A stretch of 64,000 nt of DNA from the NCBI GenBank assembly GCA_003247575.1, contig QJZC01000009.1:1-64000 (forward strand), in the 5' to 3' direction. The position numbers were made by a program, and so were the translations under genes. The notes under the pieces were generated by a model that saw only the letters and a list, made by a program, of their open reading frames with translations, did no database searches and had not been told where the DNA came from. The DNA comes from Pseudomonadota bacterium (lineage in GTDB: Bacteria > Myxococcota_A > UBA9160 > SZUA-336). This document shows positions 26,517 through 35,385 of the stretch, piece after piece (the first letter of the stretch is position 1; the number at the start of each line of letters is the position of its first letter).

Positions 26517-27737
26517 CTACCCGCCGTATGCGCGGTCGAGTAGCTCGACCGGATGTACGACCTGGATGGCGAGTTTGGCTTCGGAGATGCCGCGCTTCAG
26601 CTGGAGTATGCAGCCGGGATTGCCCGTGGCTAGATAATCTGGCTTGGTGCGTCGCAATGCCTCCACCTTGCGTTCGAGCAGGCGACCTGACATTTCGGGG
26701 TGCGTGAGGCTGTAGATTCCTGCTGCGCCACAGCACTCCGCCGCGCCCGGCAGGTCGAATAGCTCGAGTCCCGGGATCGCTCTGAGCAGCGCTCGCGGTT
26801 GTTCCGAGACCTTCTGACCGTGCAGCAGATGGCACGGGTCATCGTAGGCGACACGAGCATAGATGTGCGCGGAGGGCTGCTCGAGTCCGGCGTCGACCAG
26901 GAACTCGCTCACGTCCCGTACCGCATGTCCCAGCTCGTCGGCGCGATCGCGCATGCAGGCGCCGCAGCCAGCCGAGTTGACGACAACAGCATCGACACCG
27001 TCCAGACGAAACGCAGACCGGTTGCGACGCGCGAGCTTCTCGGCCGCATCCAGATCGCCCGAGTGACTCTGTAGCGCCCCACAGCAGCCCTGCCGCGGTG
27101 GAATCTCGACTTCGAAGCCATTTCGACTGAGCACGCGCACGGTCGCCTCGTTCACACCGGCAAACATCTCCGACATGATGCAGCCGCTGAAGAGGGCGAC
27201 ACGCCCGCGGCGGGTTCCCCGCGCAGGTACCAGGATCGGTGGACGGAAGGGATCGGGCAGCGGCGGCAGGCTCTCCGCCGCTCGAGCCAGTCGCGGAAAC
27301 GCCCGCAGGATGCCGCTGTTGCGTACGACGCGCTCGAAACCACTGCGCTGATAGGCTCGGAGCAGGCCCGCTGCAAACCGCAGATTTCGTGGCACTCCGA
27401 CGACATGGCGCAGCAGCAGTCGCTCACGAAGGCGCGCGCGCCACGAGCGCGCACCCCGTCGGTCGACCTCGCTCCGCATCGTCTCTACGAGATGCCCGTA
27501 CCGAACCCCCGCAGGACAGGCCGACTCACATGCGCGGCAGGCCAGGCAGAAGTACATCTCGTCGGCAATCTCGCGCGACAGCTCCACCCGCCCCTCGGCG
27601 ACGCCGCGCATCACGTAGATGCGACCGCGAGGTGAGCTGGCCTCGCTACCGGTCTCTTGATAGGTAGGACAAACCGGCAGACAGAGACCGCAATGAACAC
27701 AATCAAGCGTAGATTCGTAATCGATCCTCGAGCTCAC
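26517..27737 (-). CDS. glcF: Glycolate oxidase iron-sulfur subunit GlcF
   Basis: This 406-residue subunit carries two ferredoxin-type 4Fe-4S motifs at the N-terminus (CVHCGLCLPVCPTY and CLACRACESACPAG). Two CCG domains follow, with CCGALQSHSGD and CCGAAGIYSLTHP. It passes electrons from the GlcD/GlcE flavoproteins to the membrane quinone pool. It starts one base after the GlcE stop, so glcD-glcE-glcF are co-transcribed in the conventional order. Length is typical. Confidence 0.95.
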   Translation of the reverse strand: MSSRIDYESTLDCVHCGLCLPVCPTYQETGSEASSPRGRIYVMRGVAEGRVELSREIADEMYFCLACRACESACPAGVRYGHLVETMRSEVDRRGARSWRARLRERLLLRHVVGVPRNLRFAAGLLRAYQRSGFERVVRNSGILRAFPRLARAAESLPPLPDPFRPPILVPARGTRRGRVALFSGCIMSEMFAGVNEATVRVLSRNGFEVEIPPRQGCCGALQSHSGDLDAAEKLARRNRSAFRLDGVDAVVVNSAGCGACMRDRADELGHAVRDVSEFLVDAGLEQPSAHIYARVAYDDPCHLLHGQKVSEQPRALLRAIPGLELFDLPGAAECCGAAGIYSLTHPEMSGRLLERKVEALRRTKPDYLATGNPGCILQLKRGISEAKLAIQVVHPVELLDRAYGG

Positions 27738-27738
27738 C

Positions 27739-29031
27739 CTAGATCCGCCCCCAGAAGCGCCCGGGCGCCAGTATGCCTACAGGATCGAAGCGACGTTTGA
27801 GGTCCGCCATCAGCCGCAGCGCCTGAGGCGCGGGACCGAGCCCGTCCAGGTCGCCCACGCGGCCCTCGGGTCTGGACTCGAACACCCAGATCCAGCCGCG
27901 CGCTTCCACTTCCTGGCACAGGCTCTCCAGCCCCTCCACATCGCCTTCGGCCCAGTACCAGCCGGAGAGCGGATACACCGCGCGTCGTGTCGACACACCG
28001 GACCAGCGCTCGAGCACGGCCAGCACCGCGAGCAGATCGGCGGGGCGCGCTCCGATTCGAAGTCGCACGCTCGGCGCGGTTGCGTCAGACGCCGATCCTG
28101 CTCGACCACTCCCCGCCTCCGAACGGCTAGACTCCTCCACGGGTGAAGCCGCCTCGAAGATCCAGGCACTCGCTCGCGTCACCGCGCAGCGCCACTCGGC
28201 CGGATCGTCGAACCGATCGAGCTCGACCTTGTCGGAGAGCGCGGCGAGCCGCTCGGCTACGTCGTCGTGCGTACCTCGCAGTTCTCCGTAGATGCGCCAC
28301 GTACCCTCGCGCCCTTCCACCAAGGCGAAATCGAGCGGATTCGCGCCACCACAACACACTGCACAGAGTCTCTGGAGCTCGGGCAGTGAATCGCCAGTCC
28401 ACACGAGGTGCGCTCGTGCGTCCAGTAGCGGACGTAGCCTCAGTGTCGCTTGCGTGACGATCCCGAGGGAACCGAGCGAGCCGCAGTAAAGACGCGCGAG
28501 ATCGAAGCCGGTCACGTTTTTGACGACCGTTCCTCCGCAGCGCGTGAGCGTGCCCGGAGACACGGCCACCTCGAGTCCGAGGATGTCTTGTCGAAGCTCG
28601 TGCGCCAGGCTGCGACTCGGACCCGGAGGATCGGCCGCGATGCTGCCGCCGAGGGTGGCCCCAGGATAGAACGACGGCAGCGCGATCTCGCGACCCACCG
28701 CTTTCAACTCTGCCGCAAGCTCCGCAACCTGCGTCCCCGCCTGGGCCTGAACGATGCCCTCGTCGGCATCCAACCGAAGCACGCGGTCGAGCCGTGCGAG
28801 GCTGAGCACGGTCCAGCGCTCCGCACTTCCGCGATTTCCCCAACCGAGCTTGCTCCCACCACCGCGCGCGAGCAGCGAGACACGGTCTCGCTGGGCGAGC
28901 GCGAGGCACTCCGCCAGCTCCTCCGCAGTCGCAGGCGAAACGACCTCGTCGATGGGAACTCCGGCGAGGGACTCGGTCCGAGCAGAGTCTACGTAGTCTG
29001 CACCCACGATCGCTTCGAATGGACTGCCCAT
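27739..29031 (-). CDS. glcE: Glycolate oxidase FAD-binding subunit GlcE
   Basis: This 430-residue protein has a PCMH-type FAD-binding domain (residues about 30-210) with LLARGGGSKLGWGN and the loop PGATLGGSIAADPPGPSR. It lacks the long C-terminal FAD-oxidase domain of GlcD, as expected for GlcE. An extended, low-complexity, serine/glycine-rich linker near residue 300 (SRSEAGSGRAGSASDA) is longer than usual. It lies between glcD and glcF. GlcDEF oxidises glycolate, or D-lactate, to glyoxylate or pyruvate. Confidence 0.92.
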   Translation of the reverse strand: MGSPFEAIVGADYVDSARTESLAGVPIDEVVSPATAEELAECLALAQRDRVSLLARGGGSKLGWGNRGSAERWTVLSLARLDRVLRLDADEGIVQAQAGTQVAELAAELKAVGREIALPSFYPGATLGGSIAADPPGPSRSLAHELRQDILGLEVAVSPGTLTRCGGTVVKNVTGFDLARLYCGSLGSLGIVTQATLRLRPLLDARAHLVWTGDSLPELQRLCAVCCGGANPLDFALVEGREGTWRIYGELRGTHDDVAERLAALSDKVELDRFDDPAEWRCAVTRASAWIFEAASPVEESSRSEAGSGRAGSASDATAPSVRLRIGARPADLLAVLAVLERWSGVSTRRAVYPLSGWYWAEGDVEGLESLCQEVEARGWIWVFESRPEGRVGDLDGLGPAPQALRLMADLKRRFDPVGILAPGRFWGRI

Positions 29032-29064
29032 GTCTCGCCACGCACTCCAAGCCGCTCAATGGAA

Positions 29065-30522
29065 TCAGAACTCGACCTTAGCGTAGCCGCGATGCTTCGG
29101 GTTGCTCTCCGTACACGCGCGAGGCGCGGGGACCACCTTTCCAGGGTTGCAGCGATCCTCGGGATCGAAGCTGTCGTGCAGCCAGCGCATCGGCACGAGG
29201 TCGGCTTCGTCGAACAGCAGGTGCATGTAGTCGCGCTTCTCCACGCCGATTCCGTGCTCTCCCGACAAGACTCCGCCTGCGGCGACACAGATGCGTAGGA
29301 TCTCGGCTCCGAGCTCGCGCACCTTCTCCAGCTCCTCTGAATTCCGCCGGTCGAAGGAGATGTTCGGATGCAGGTTTCCATCACCGGCATGAAGAATGTT
29401 GGCCAGGCGCACTCCACGCTGCTCGGCTGCCGAATTGATCGCTTCGACCACCTCGGGCAGTCGAGTCCGCGGGACGACGGCGTCGTGTACATACAGGTCA
29501 GGGGCGATGCGGCCCATCGCGCCGAAGGCACCCTTGCGTCCGCGCCACAAGGCCAAGCGCTCGGCCGAATCCTTGGCGACGCGTACCTCGAGGGCACCGT
29601 GACTGCGGGCGAGCGCCTCGACCTGTTCTCGCTCGTGCTCGACCGCGCACTTGCGCCCATCGAGCTCGACCAGCAGTACAGCGCGGGCATCACGCGGATA
29701 TCCCGCAGCGAACACCGAGGCCTCGACGGCGTCGATCGTCCGATCGTCGAGCAGCTCGAGGGCAGCTGGAACGATGCCGGCACCGATCACGGCCGACACG
29801 GCCCGGCACGCCTCGACGAGCGTAGGAAAGGGAGCGAGCATGGTGCACACGGTCTCGGGCAGGGCCACCAAGCGCACGACCGCCTGGGTCACGATCCCCA
29901 GAGTTCCCTCCGACCCGACGAAGGCACCGCGCAGATCGTATCCCGCGCAATGCCCATCGCGCCGCCCGAGCTGGACCAGACTGCCGTCGGGCAGAACCAC
30001 TTCGAGCTCGAGCACGTGCGGACTGGTGGTTCCATACTTGAGTGTATGCGGCCCACCGCTGTTCTCTGCGATGTTGCCACCAATCGTGCAAGCCGACTGG
30101 CTCGACGGATCTGGGGCATAGTAGAGACCCAGTGGAGCAACGTGTTCCGACAGCTGGGCGTTGATCACCCCCGGCTGCACCGTGGCCGTATTCCCCACGG
30201 CATCGACCGCGAGCACCCGGTTCATGCAGGCGCATTCGATGATGACACAGCCGTCGACGGGCGTGGCTCCACCGGAGAGTCCGGTGCCCGAGCCGCGCGG
30301 GACGAACGCCCGGCCCGCCGCGTTGCAGACCTCGACGATCGCTACCACCGCCTCGCGATCGCGTGGAAAGACCACTGCGACCGGACGTCCTCGCAGCAAG
30401 GTCAGCCCATCGGCCTCGTACGGGAACAGCTCCGCTGGCTGAGCCAGCACGCGCTCGACACCGCGCAGCTGGCGCAGGCGATCGAGGAAGATCTCGTCCG
30501 GCGGAGACCCGGCCTCAACCAA
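29065..30522 (-). CDS. glcD: Glycolate oxidase catalytic FAD subunit GlcD
   Basis: This 485-residue flavoprotein has the GlcD arrangement. A PCMH FAD domain contains VPRGSGTGLSGGATP and TIGGNIAENSGGPHTLKYG, and a C-terminal FAD-linked oxidase domain contains ANILHAGDGNLHPNISFD and SGEHGIGVEKRDYM. It catalyses oxidation of glycolate or a related 2-hydroxy acid. The best start is an unusual TTG at 30522, which overlaps the stop of the TPR/zincin gene by 8 bases, so initiation likely depends on translational coupling. Confidence 0.95.
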   Translation of the reverse strand: MVEAGSPPDEIFLDRLRQLRGVERVLAQPAELFPYEADGLTLLRGRPVAVVFPRDREAVVAIVEVCNAAGRAFVPRGSGTGLSGGATPVDGCVIIECACMNRVLAVDAVGNTATVQPGVINAQLSEHVAPLGLYYAPDPSSQSACTIGGNIAENSGGPHTLKYGTTSPHVLELEVVLPDGSLVQLGRRDGHCAGYDLRGAFVGSEGTLGIVTQAVVRLVALPETVCTMLAPFPTLVEACRAVSAVIGAGIVPAALELLDDRTIDAVEASVFAAGYPRDARAVLLVELDGRKCAVEHEREQVEALARSHGALEVRVAKDSAERLALWRGRKGAFGAMGRIAPDLYVHDAVVPRTRLPEVVEAINSAAEQRGVRLANILHAGDGNLHPNISFDRRNSEELEKVRELGAEILRICVAAGGVLSGEHGIGVEKRDYMHLLFDEADLVPMRWLHDSFDPEDRCNPGKVVPAPRACTESNPKHRGYAKVEF

Positions 30523-31555
30523 GGCCGAGGCGCTCGAGCTCGGCTTCGTCCAGCCCCAGGTAGTGACCGATCTCGTGCTTCACCGTCACCTGCACCTGCT
30601 CGATCAGCTCCTCGCGGTTGGTTGCCACCTTCTCGAGATTGCGCTTGAACAGCACGATGCGATCGACCCCGATGCGGGGGGCTTGGCCCAAGACGGCGGA
30701 CATTCCGTCCTCGTTCACCGGCGTGCCGACGAAGAGGCCAAGGAGCTGCGGAGAGACTCCCTGCCCCTCGTAGATGGATCGATCCGGCAGCTCCTCGATC
30801 ACGATCGGGCAGTTGCGCACGTAGTGACGGATGCGCTCGGGCAAGCTTTGCACGGCGTCTTGGGCCGTCTTCTCGAACTCACCAGGGTCCATGCGCACGG
30901 GGCGCGGGTAGAGCTCCGGCTGGGCGCTGGCCGCCTGCGCGAAGAGGTCTTCGGCGGCCGCATAGTCACGGTCGTGCTCCGCGATCAGGGCCAGATGATA
31001 CAGGGTGTGCGCCGAGTCGCTCTCGAGCTGCGCAGCCCGCTGGAGGTTCTGGCGCGCCTCTTCCAGACGGCCCAGCTCGAGCAGGATCTGGCCCTCGAAG
31101 CCGCGGTACACCGCCGCCTCGCCCTGCGTGCGAATCGCACGCCGCAGGAGGAAGAGGGCCCCGTCGAGGTCGTCGAGATAGAAGAGCGCCTTGGCCTTGA
31201 GATAGAAGATCTCGCCCTCGATGCGATTCTCGAGCCCGTCCGCAAGCAACTCATCGGCAAGTTCGAGCGTCTCGTCGTACTCGCCGAACTCCTCGATCAG
31301 GATCTCGAGCCGGTTGAGATGCGCGCAGTAGTGCTCCGGGTCGGCCTCGATGGCGATGTTGAACTCGCGGAGCGCCTCGTCGAAGTTGCCGTTGTCCCAC
31401 AGGAGCTCACCTCGATGGTTCCGAGCCTCGGGAGATTGCGGGTTGTAGCGCAACGCCTGGTTCAGCCAGGAGAGCGCCTCGTCGCTGCGCCCCTGCGAGC
31501 TGGCCCGATCGAACTCCTGCATGCAGCGGTGGTACGAACTCTCATGGTCTAGCAT
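30515..31555 (-). CDS. TPR protein with C-terminal zincin metallopeptidase domain
   Basis: I start at ATG 31555, preceded by GAGGAAGAG; the frame to 31642 has no site. The 346-residue protein has several TPR motifs over about residues 15-210. Its C-terminal domain of about 120 residues matches the minimal zincin family (PF06262 type), with H327-E-I-G-H331 and the following GLDEAEL. The TPR part may present a substrate to the minimal peptidase. It is the first gene of the glc operon, overlapping glcD, which is an unexpected pairing. No signal peptide is visible, so it is probably cytoplasmic. Confidence 0.87.
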   Translation of the reverse strand: MLDHESSYHRCMQEFDRASSQGRSDEALSWLNQALRYNPQSPEARNHRGELLWDNGNFDEALREFNIAIEADPEHYCAHLNRLEILIEEFGEYDETLELADELLADGLENRIEGEIFYLKAKALFYLDDLDGALFLLRRAIRTQGEAAVYRGFEGQILLELGRLEEARQNLQRAAQLESDSAHTLYHLALIAEHDRDYAAAEDLFAQAASAQPELYPRPVRMDPGEFEKTAQDAVQSLPERIRHYVRNCPIVIEELPDRSIYEGQGVSPQLLGLFVGTPVNEDGMSAVLGQAPRIGVDRIVLFKRNLEKVATNREELIEQVQVTVKHEIGHYLGLDEAELERLGLG

Positions 31556-31952
31556 CGACTCTTCCTCGAAATCTCCGCCCTTCGCCCCCCCACCGAGGCG
31601 CCAGATTCTAGCAGATTCGCACGTTGTCTCGAACCCGTCCAATTCGGACGAAAAAACTGCAACTTATCGAATTAATTACACTTTTATAGACAGCGCCGAA
31701 GGCGGCCGCGGGCGAGGCGGAGGCGGCCCGAAAACACTGCCCAGAGGCACGCAGCGGCCCGCGAGAGCGACATCATAGACGTGCGCAACCCCTATGTAAG
31801 CCTCGCGCAGGATCGTCTCCATGCCTCAGGGCTTGCGCCTCAGAGGGTTTCTCCGATCCGATCCCCTCGCCGGCATGGGCGCGCACGAAACGGAGTGGCG
31901 CGTGACCCGGGCTTGGTGGCGGGCGGACGCAGGACGCGCAGCCCGATCGAGC
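31556..31952. other. 397-base intergenic region with AT-rich promoter tract and structured segment
   Basis: This gap lies between two minus-strand genes. Its left part (about 31651-31690) is the most AT-rich stretch in the neighbourhood and probably holds the promoter of the TPR/zincin-glc operon. A TAGAAT box on the minus strand at 31605-31610 is a -10 candidate about 50 bases before the start codon. The right part contains the structured segment listed separately. No protein gene is supported on either strand. Confidence 0.5.
31731..31850 (-). ncRNA. Candidate structured RNA, possibly 6S-like
   Basis: Read on the minus strand, the ends form CCC/GGG (31847-31845 with 31742-31740) and GAGGC/GCCTC (31841-31837 with 31748-31744). 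The centre forms a hairpin of two stems, AGACG/CGTCT and TGCGC/GCGCA (31818-31777). A TTTT follows at 31734-31731. The 5' arm has CTGAGGC-GCAAGCC-CTGAGGC, which echoes the 5' strand of enterobacterial 6S RNA. At about 110 bases it is shorter than known 6S RNAs, so the identity is tentative. Confidence 0.25.
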
Positions 31953-32657
31953 TCACTGCTCGTCGTCGACGATCAGAATGCGGCCGCAGTTTCCGCAGTG
32001 GTGCAGCTCGCCCGCACGAAGCAGGTTGACCGTCTGCAGCGGCACGTCGCGGTGGCAGCGTCCGCAGCTATGGTTCGCGACCACAGACGTTCCAAGGCCA
32101 CCCTCGCGACACACGCGCTCGAAGCGCGCACGGGTGGACTCCGGCAGCTCCGCGATCAGCCCGATCCGCTCGGACTCGCGAGCGCTGAGGTCCAGAGCGA
32201 CCTGCTCCAGCTCGGCGCGCAGCTTCTTGGCTTCCTCGAGGTGCAGACGCTCGCTCGCGCTCTGCTCGGAAGCTACCTGCTTCAGCTGCTCCGAGGTGAG
32301 ATCCACTCGCTCCAAGGCCTCGAGGATCTGGGTCTCGATCTCAGAGATGAGCTCGCCCGCCTGGTCGATCTCGTGCAGCAGGGTGGTGTACTCGGTGTTG
32401 GTCTTGACCAGCGCCGTCTGCGCCTGGAACTTGGTGCGCCGCCCCTCGACCTCCTGCAGCTCACGTTCTTTGGCCCGGTGCTGGGACTCCGCGTCCTCGA
32501 GTCGCTTGCGCTGGTCGGCCACGATGTCGCGCGCCACCTGTGCCCGGCCCTCGGCCTCTTCGATCAGTCCCGGCAGGCGAGCGTGCTGACGGCGAAGCTC
32601 ACCAACCGCCAGTTCGCAGCGGGCCAAGGCGAACAGTGTCTCCGCGAGCTCTGCCAC
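31953..32657 (-). CDS. Coiled-coil protein with C-terminal C4 zinc ribbon
   Basis: The product (234 residues from GTG 32657) is a long helical hairpin coiled coil (about 10-180) ending in a C4 zinc ribbon. The ribbon's cysteine pairs are CGRC and CGNC, about 25 residues apart. This is the DUF164/CdsZ-type zinc-ribbon family found next to DNA replication or RNA genes in many phyla; its function is not settled. The start is uncertain: the frame stays open to 32783, overlapping the next gene, but the extra part looks non-coding. The upstream cupin gene is on the same strand. Confidence 0.83.
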   Translation of the reverse strand: MAELAETLFALARCELAVGELRRQHARLPGLIEEAEGRAQVARDIVADQRKRLEDAESQHRAKERELQEVEGRRTKFQAQTALVKTNTEYTTLLHEIDQAGELISEIETQILEALERVDLTSEQLKQVASEQSASERLHLEEAKKLRAELEQVALDLSARESERIGLIAELPESTRARFERVCREGGLGTSVVANHSCGRCHRDVPLQTVNLLRAGELHHCGNCGRILIVDDEQ

Positions 32658-32712
32658 TCGTGGGAGAGTTTCATGGAACGCGCGCGCGGTCAACCAAGCA
32701 CGCGCGAGCAGT

Positions 32713-33078
32713 TCACCCCTGATCGCGATGAACGGTGTCTGGCGAGAACGCGGGCAGGCAGATCGCCACGTACTCAGCGCCATCCGGGTTCGGGCTGCTG
32801 TACTGCACCCACTCGCCCGCGCGCGCGATCACCGCCTGTCCGGCGCGAACATCCAACTCCTCGGTCTGCGTGCGAACGTGTAGACAGCCAGCCAGGACCA
32901 AGGTGTATTCGTCGAACTCGGGAGTCTGGCCCGGCTCGGACCATCCGCTCGGGCTGCGCATGTGTGCCACACTCAGCTGGTCGTGCCCGCTGTTGACGCG
33001 ACCGACGTACTCGTCGATCAGCTTGGGCGGTGTCCCCGCAGCTTCGATCCGCGTGGCTGCCTTGATCAAGGTTGGCAT
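32713..33078 (-). CDS. Small cupin-domain protein
   Basis: This 121-residue protein is a single cupin domain. The first motif is degenerate (FDEYTLVLAGCLHVRTQTEELDVRAGQAVI in short pieces; the E is present, the paired histidines are not obvious). The second motif is mostly replaced by WVQYSSPN. Such proteins include ethanolamine-utilisation EutQ-like and mannose-isomerase-like stress proteins. Without intact metal ligands, catalysis is doubtful and ligand binding is more likely. It precedes the zinc-ribbon gene on the minus strand. Confidence 0.78.
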   Translation of the reverse strand: MPTLIKAATRIEAAGTPPKLIDEYVGRVNSGHDQLSVAHMRSPSGWSEPGQTPEFDEYTLVLAGCLHVRTQTEELDVRAGQAVIARAGEWVQYSSPNPDGAEYVAICLPAFSPDTVHRDQG

Positions 33079-33141
33079 GGAACTCCCTTTCCTAAGTAAT
33101 GGAGCGAAGTGATTGAGCTCGGTGATCGAGCGGCTTCGGAG

Positions 33142-33507
33142 TCAGCGGCCCCGTAGGGTACGAAGCTCGCGCCGCTCGCGCTTGGTAGGCCGCCCACTCC
33201 CGCGGTCCCTGCGAGGCACGTCCTCGAGGCGCTCCTCGGCCGGAGGAGGCGCGGGCGTATGATCCAGGTAGAGCTCGCGCGCGAGCGGCGCCGACAAGCG
33301 CTTCTCGGCGAGACCGACGACCTCGAGCTCGCGCAGGCCGCGAGGCGTCATCACCAGCAGGCGGTCACCCACACGCAAGAGCAGATGGGACTTGGCGTGC
33401 AGCTCGTTCACTCGGACGTGTCCACCCACGCACGCCTGTGCTGCCTGCGTGCGCGACTTGAACACGCGCGCAGCACACAGCCAGCGATCCACCCGGACGG
33501 CATCCAT
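33142..33507 (-). CDS. S4-domain RNA-binding protein (Hsp15/HslR-like)
   Basis: I start at ATG 33507, giving 121 residues that begin directly with the S4 fold (VRVDRWLCAARVFKSRTQAAQACVGGHVRVN in pieces), as in HslR. A basic, proline-containing tail ends in RPTKRERRELRTLRGR, also typical of the family. HslR recognises stalled 50S subunits carrying peptidyl-tRNA and helps recycling. The extra 22 codons up to 33573 lack similarity. Neighbours do not inform function. Confidence 0.9.
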   Translation of the reverse strand: MDAVRVDRWLCAARVFKSRTQAAQACVGGHVRVNELHAKSHLLLRVGDRLLVMTPRGLRELEVVGLAEKRLSAPLARELYLDHTPAPPPAEERLEDVPRRDRGSGRPTKRERRELRTLRGR

Positions 33508-33645
33508 GGCGCGAAAGTCTAGCCGGTCGCGCGCGATCCTTCCGAGCCTTCCGTCGCGCCGCGCCCGGCACACGATCGCTCGGGTCCCTCGGGTCGCACC
33601 GCAGCGGCTCCCCGGAGCCGCAACGTGCCGGCCCGAATGGGCGGG

Positions 33646-35385
33646 TCACTCGTCGAGCTTCTGCCGAAGCTCCGCTAGGCCTGGATAGCTCGGGTCGAAA
33701 ACCTCGATCCGGTTCAGGCATTCGCGCACGGCGGCGCGATCTCCGAGCTGGTGCTGGAGGCCCGCCAAGGTGAACGCGAAGTCGAGATTGCCTGGGTGGG
33801 CGTCCACGAAGCGCTTCAGATGTGCCACCGGGATCGCGAACTCTCCGGTCTGGAAGCCCGCCTGGACCAGCCCGAACAGTGCCGCCTGCCCCTCCGGATC
33901 CAGCTCGAGCGCCGACTCGAGCGGAGCCAGAGCCTCCCGAAAGCGGCCCTGGGCGCTCAGTGCGAGGCCGAGACCCGACCAAGCGCGACCGGACTTCTCG
34001 ATGTCGAGGGCCGTGCGGAACTGCCTCTCGGCGGAGACACCATCTCCCGCGTGCAGATCGAGCGACCCGAGGCCGATCCAGATCTCTGCCAGATCACGGC
34101 ATAGCTGCTCCGCCTCCTCGAACTCTTCGCGAGCGAGCGCGAACTCTCCGCGCTCGACGTCTACACGTGCCCGCTCGCAAAGCGCCTTGGCAGCCCCCTC
34201 TCGCCCGAGGGCCACGGCGCGTTCGGCAGCATTCAGCGCGGCTTCCAGATCCCCGCGGCGACGCTGGATCGAAGCCAACAGCGCAAATCCCTCGGCCGAC
34301 GGATAGGCGTCGAGATGCTCGCGAAGCTCGCGGCTGGCCTGCTCGGTCTCGCCGAAGGCGGTGCGCGCCTCGATGCGAGCGAACACTTCGCGGCCCTTCG
34401 CCTGGCCGGCCCGAAAGGCGCGTCCAGGGTCCTGCACGACCTCTTGGATCAGACCTGCGATGCGTGCAGCCGCCCCACCATCCGCGCGCAAGGCATCGAT
34501 GTCTCCGGCCAGCTGCGACTCCGGCCGTGAGAGCAGCGCGTCTACCGCCTGCGAGAACTCTGGACCCACACCTGCTTCAGCGCTCGCAAGTAGAGCGTGG
34601 TCGAAGCCCAACGGGGCGGACCGTTCGTCCACGCTGAGGGTCCGGATCCCGAGCGCACGCGCCTCCCAGATGTCGCCCGATGGATCCCCGATCACCAGAT
34701 CCGCGGCGAGCAAGGCGTCCGTGCGCACGTCCTCCTCCAGCAGGAGTAACCCGGCGCGGGCAGCGGCCCAGCGGAGGTGCGACTCGACCTGCTCGCTGGG
34801 CCAGCCCTGCCCGAGCATCAGCACCACACGATCGGGCGCGCAGAGATCGCAAATCCGTTCGCCGATCAGGGGTAGCGCCGAGTCGCTCGAGTGCCCGCTC
34901 GGCGCATAGACCAACACCTTCGCCGCTTCCGAGAGCCCGAGCCGCTGGCGCGCCTGGCGACGAGCGGCCTCGCGTCCCTCGAGCAGCACATCGAGCCGCG
35001 GCAGCCCAGTACCCTCAATACGGCCGGAGAAGCGCAGCTCCAGCGCGCGCGCATGCGCGGCTCCCGGGGCCGCAATCGCACGCAGCGAGTCCACCTCGGC
35101 CAGGAGATTCGAGCTTCCGACGCTCCGCTCGATCGGCACCAGGCTGTCCCAGAGCACGACGAGCGGTGCGCCATCGCGCGGCACGCCGCGCAGCAGCTCC
35201 GCTCCCGTCTCGACCACCGCCCGTAGACTGCACGGGCCGGAGCGCTGGCTCACCCCGATCGCGTCGCACGCGGGTAAATCTGGCGCCAGGCGTAGCTCGC
35301 CACGGACTCCGAGGGGCTTCAACGCTTGCGCAACGGCCCGAAGTGTGACCACATCCGACGGGCGCCGCACACAGAGCTCGATCAT
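33646..35385 (-). CDS. GT-B/CDP-glycerophosphotransferase-like protein fused to TPR repeats
   Basis: From ATG 35385 the product is 579 residues. Its N-terminal half looks like the C-terminal lobe of a CDP-glycerol glycerophosphotransferase or GT-B glycosyltransferase, with VLVYAPSGHSSDSALP, VVLMLGQGWPSEQ and LLAADLVIGDPSGDIWEARALGI, the nucleotide-sugar site region. The C-terminal half (from about residue 310) is six or more TPR units. It could be a glycan or teichoic-acid-like transferase with a protein-docking scaffold. The gene is divergent from the topoisomerase gene. Frame upstream to 35514 is unlikely to be coding. Confidence 0.75.
   Translation of the reverse strand: MIELCVRRPSDVVTLRAVAQALKPLGVRGELRLAPDLPACDAIGVSQRSGPCSLRAVVETGAELLRGVPRDGAPLVVLWDSLVPIERSVGSSNLLAEVDSLRAIAAPGAAHARALELRFSGRIEGTGLPRLDVLLEGREAARRQARQRLGLSEAAKVLVYAPSGHSSDSALPLIGERICDLCAPDRVVLMLGQGWPSEQVESHLRWAAARAGLLLLEEDVRTDALLAADLVIGDPSGDIWEARALGIRTLSVDERSAPLGFDHALLASAEAGVGPEFSQAVDALLSRPESQLAGDIDALRADGGAAARIAGLIQEVVQDPGRAFRAGQAKGREVFARIEARTAFGETEQASRELREHLDAYPSAEGFALLASIQRRRGDLEAALNAAERAVALGREGAAKALCERARVDVERGEFALAREEFEEAEQLCRDLAEIWIGLGSLDLHAGDGVSAERQFRTALDIEKSGRAWSGLGLALSAQGRFREALAPLESALELDPEGQAALFGLVQAGFQTGEFAIPVAHLKRFVDAHPGNLDFAFTLAGLQHQLGDRAAVRECLNRIEVFDPSYPGLAELRQKLDE

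Noticed and set aside
31643..31952. RNase P RNA beside the zinc-ribbon gene
   Set aside because: Neither strand contains the conserved P4 block GAGGAAAGTCCG or ACAGNRA motifs.
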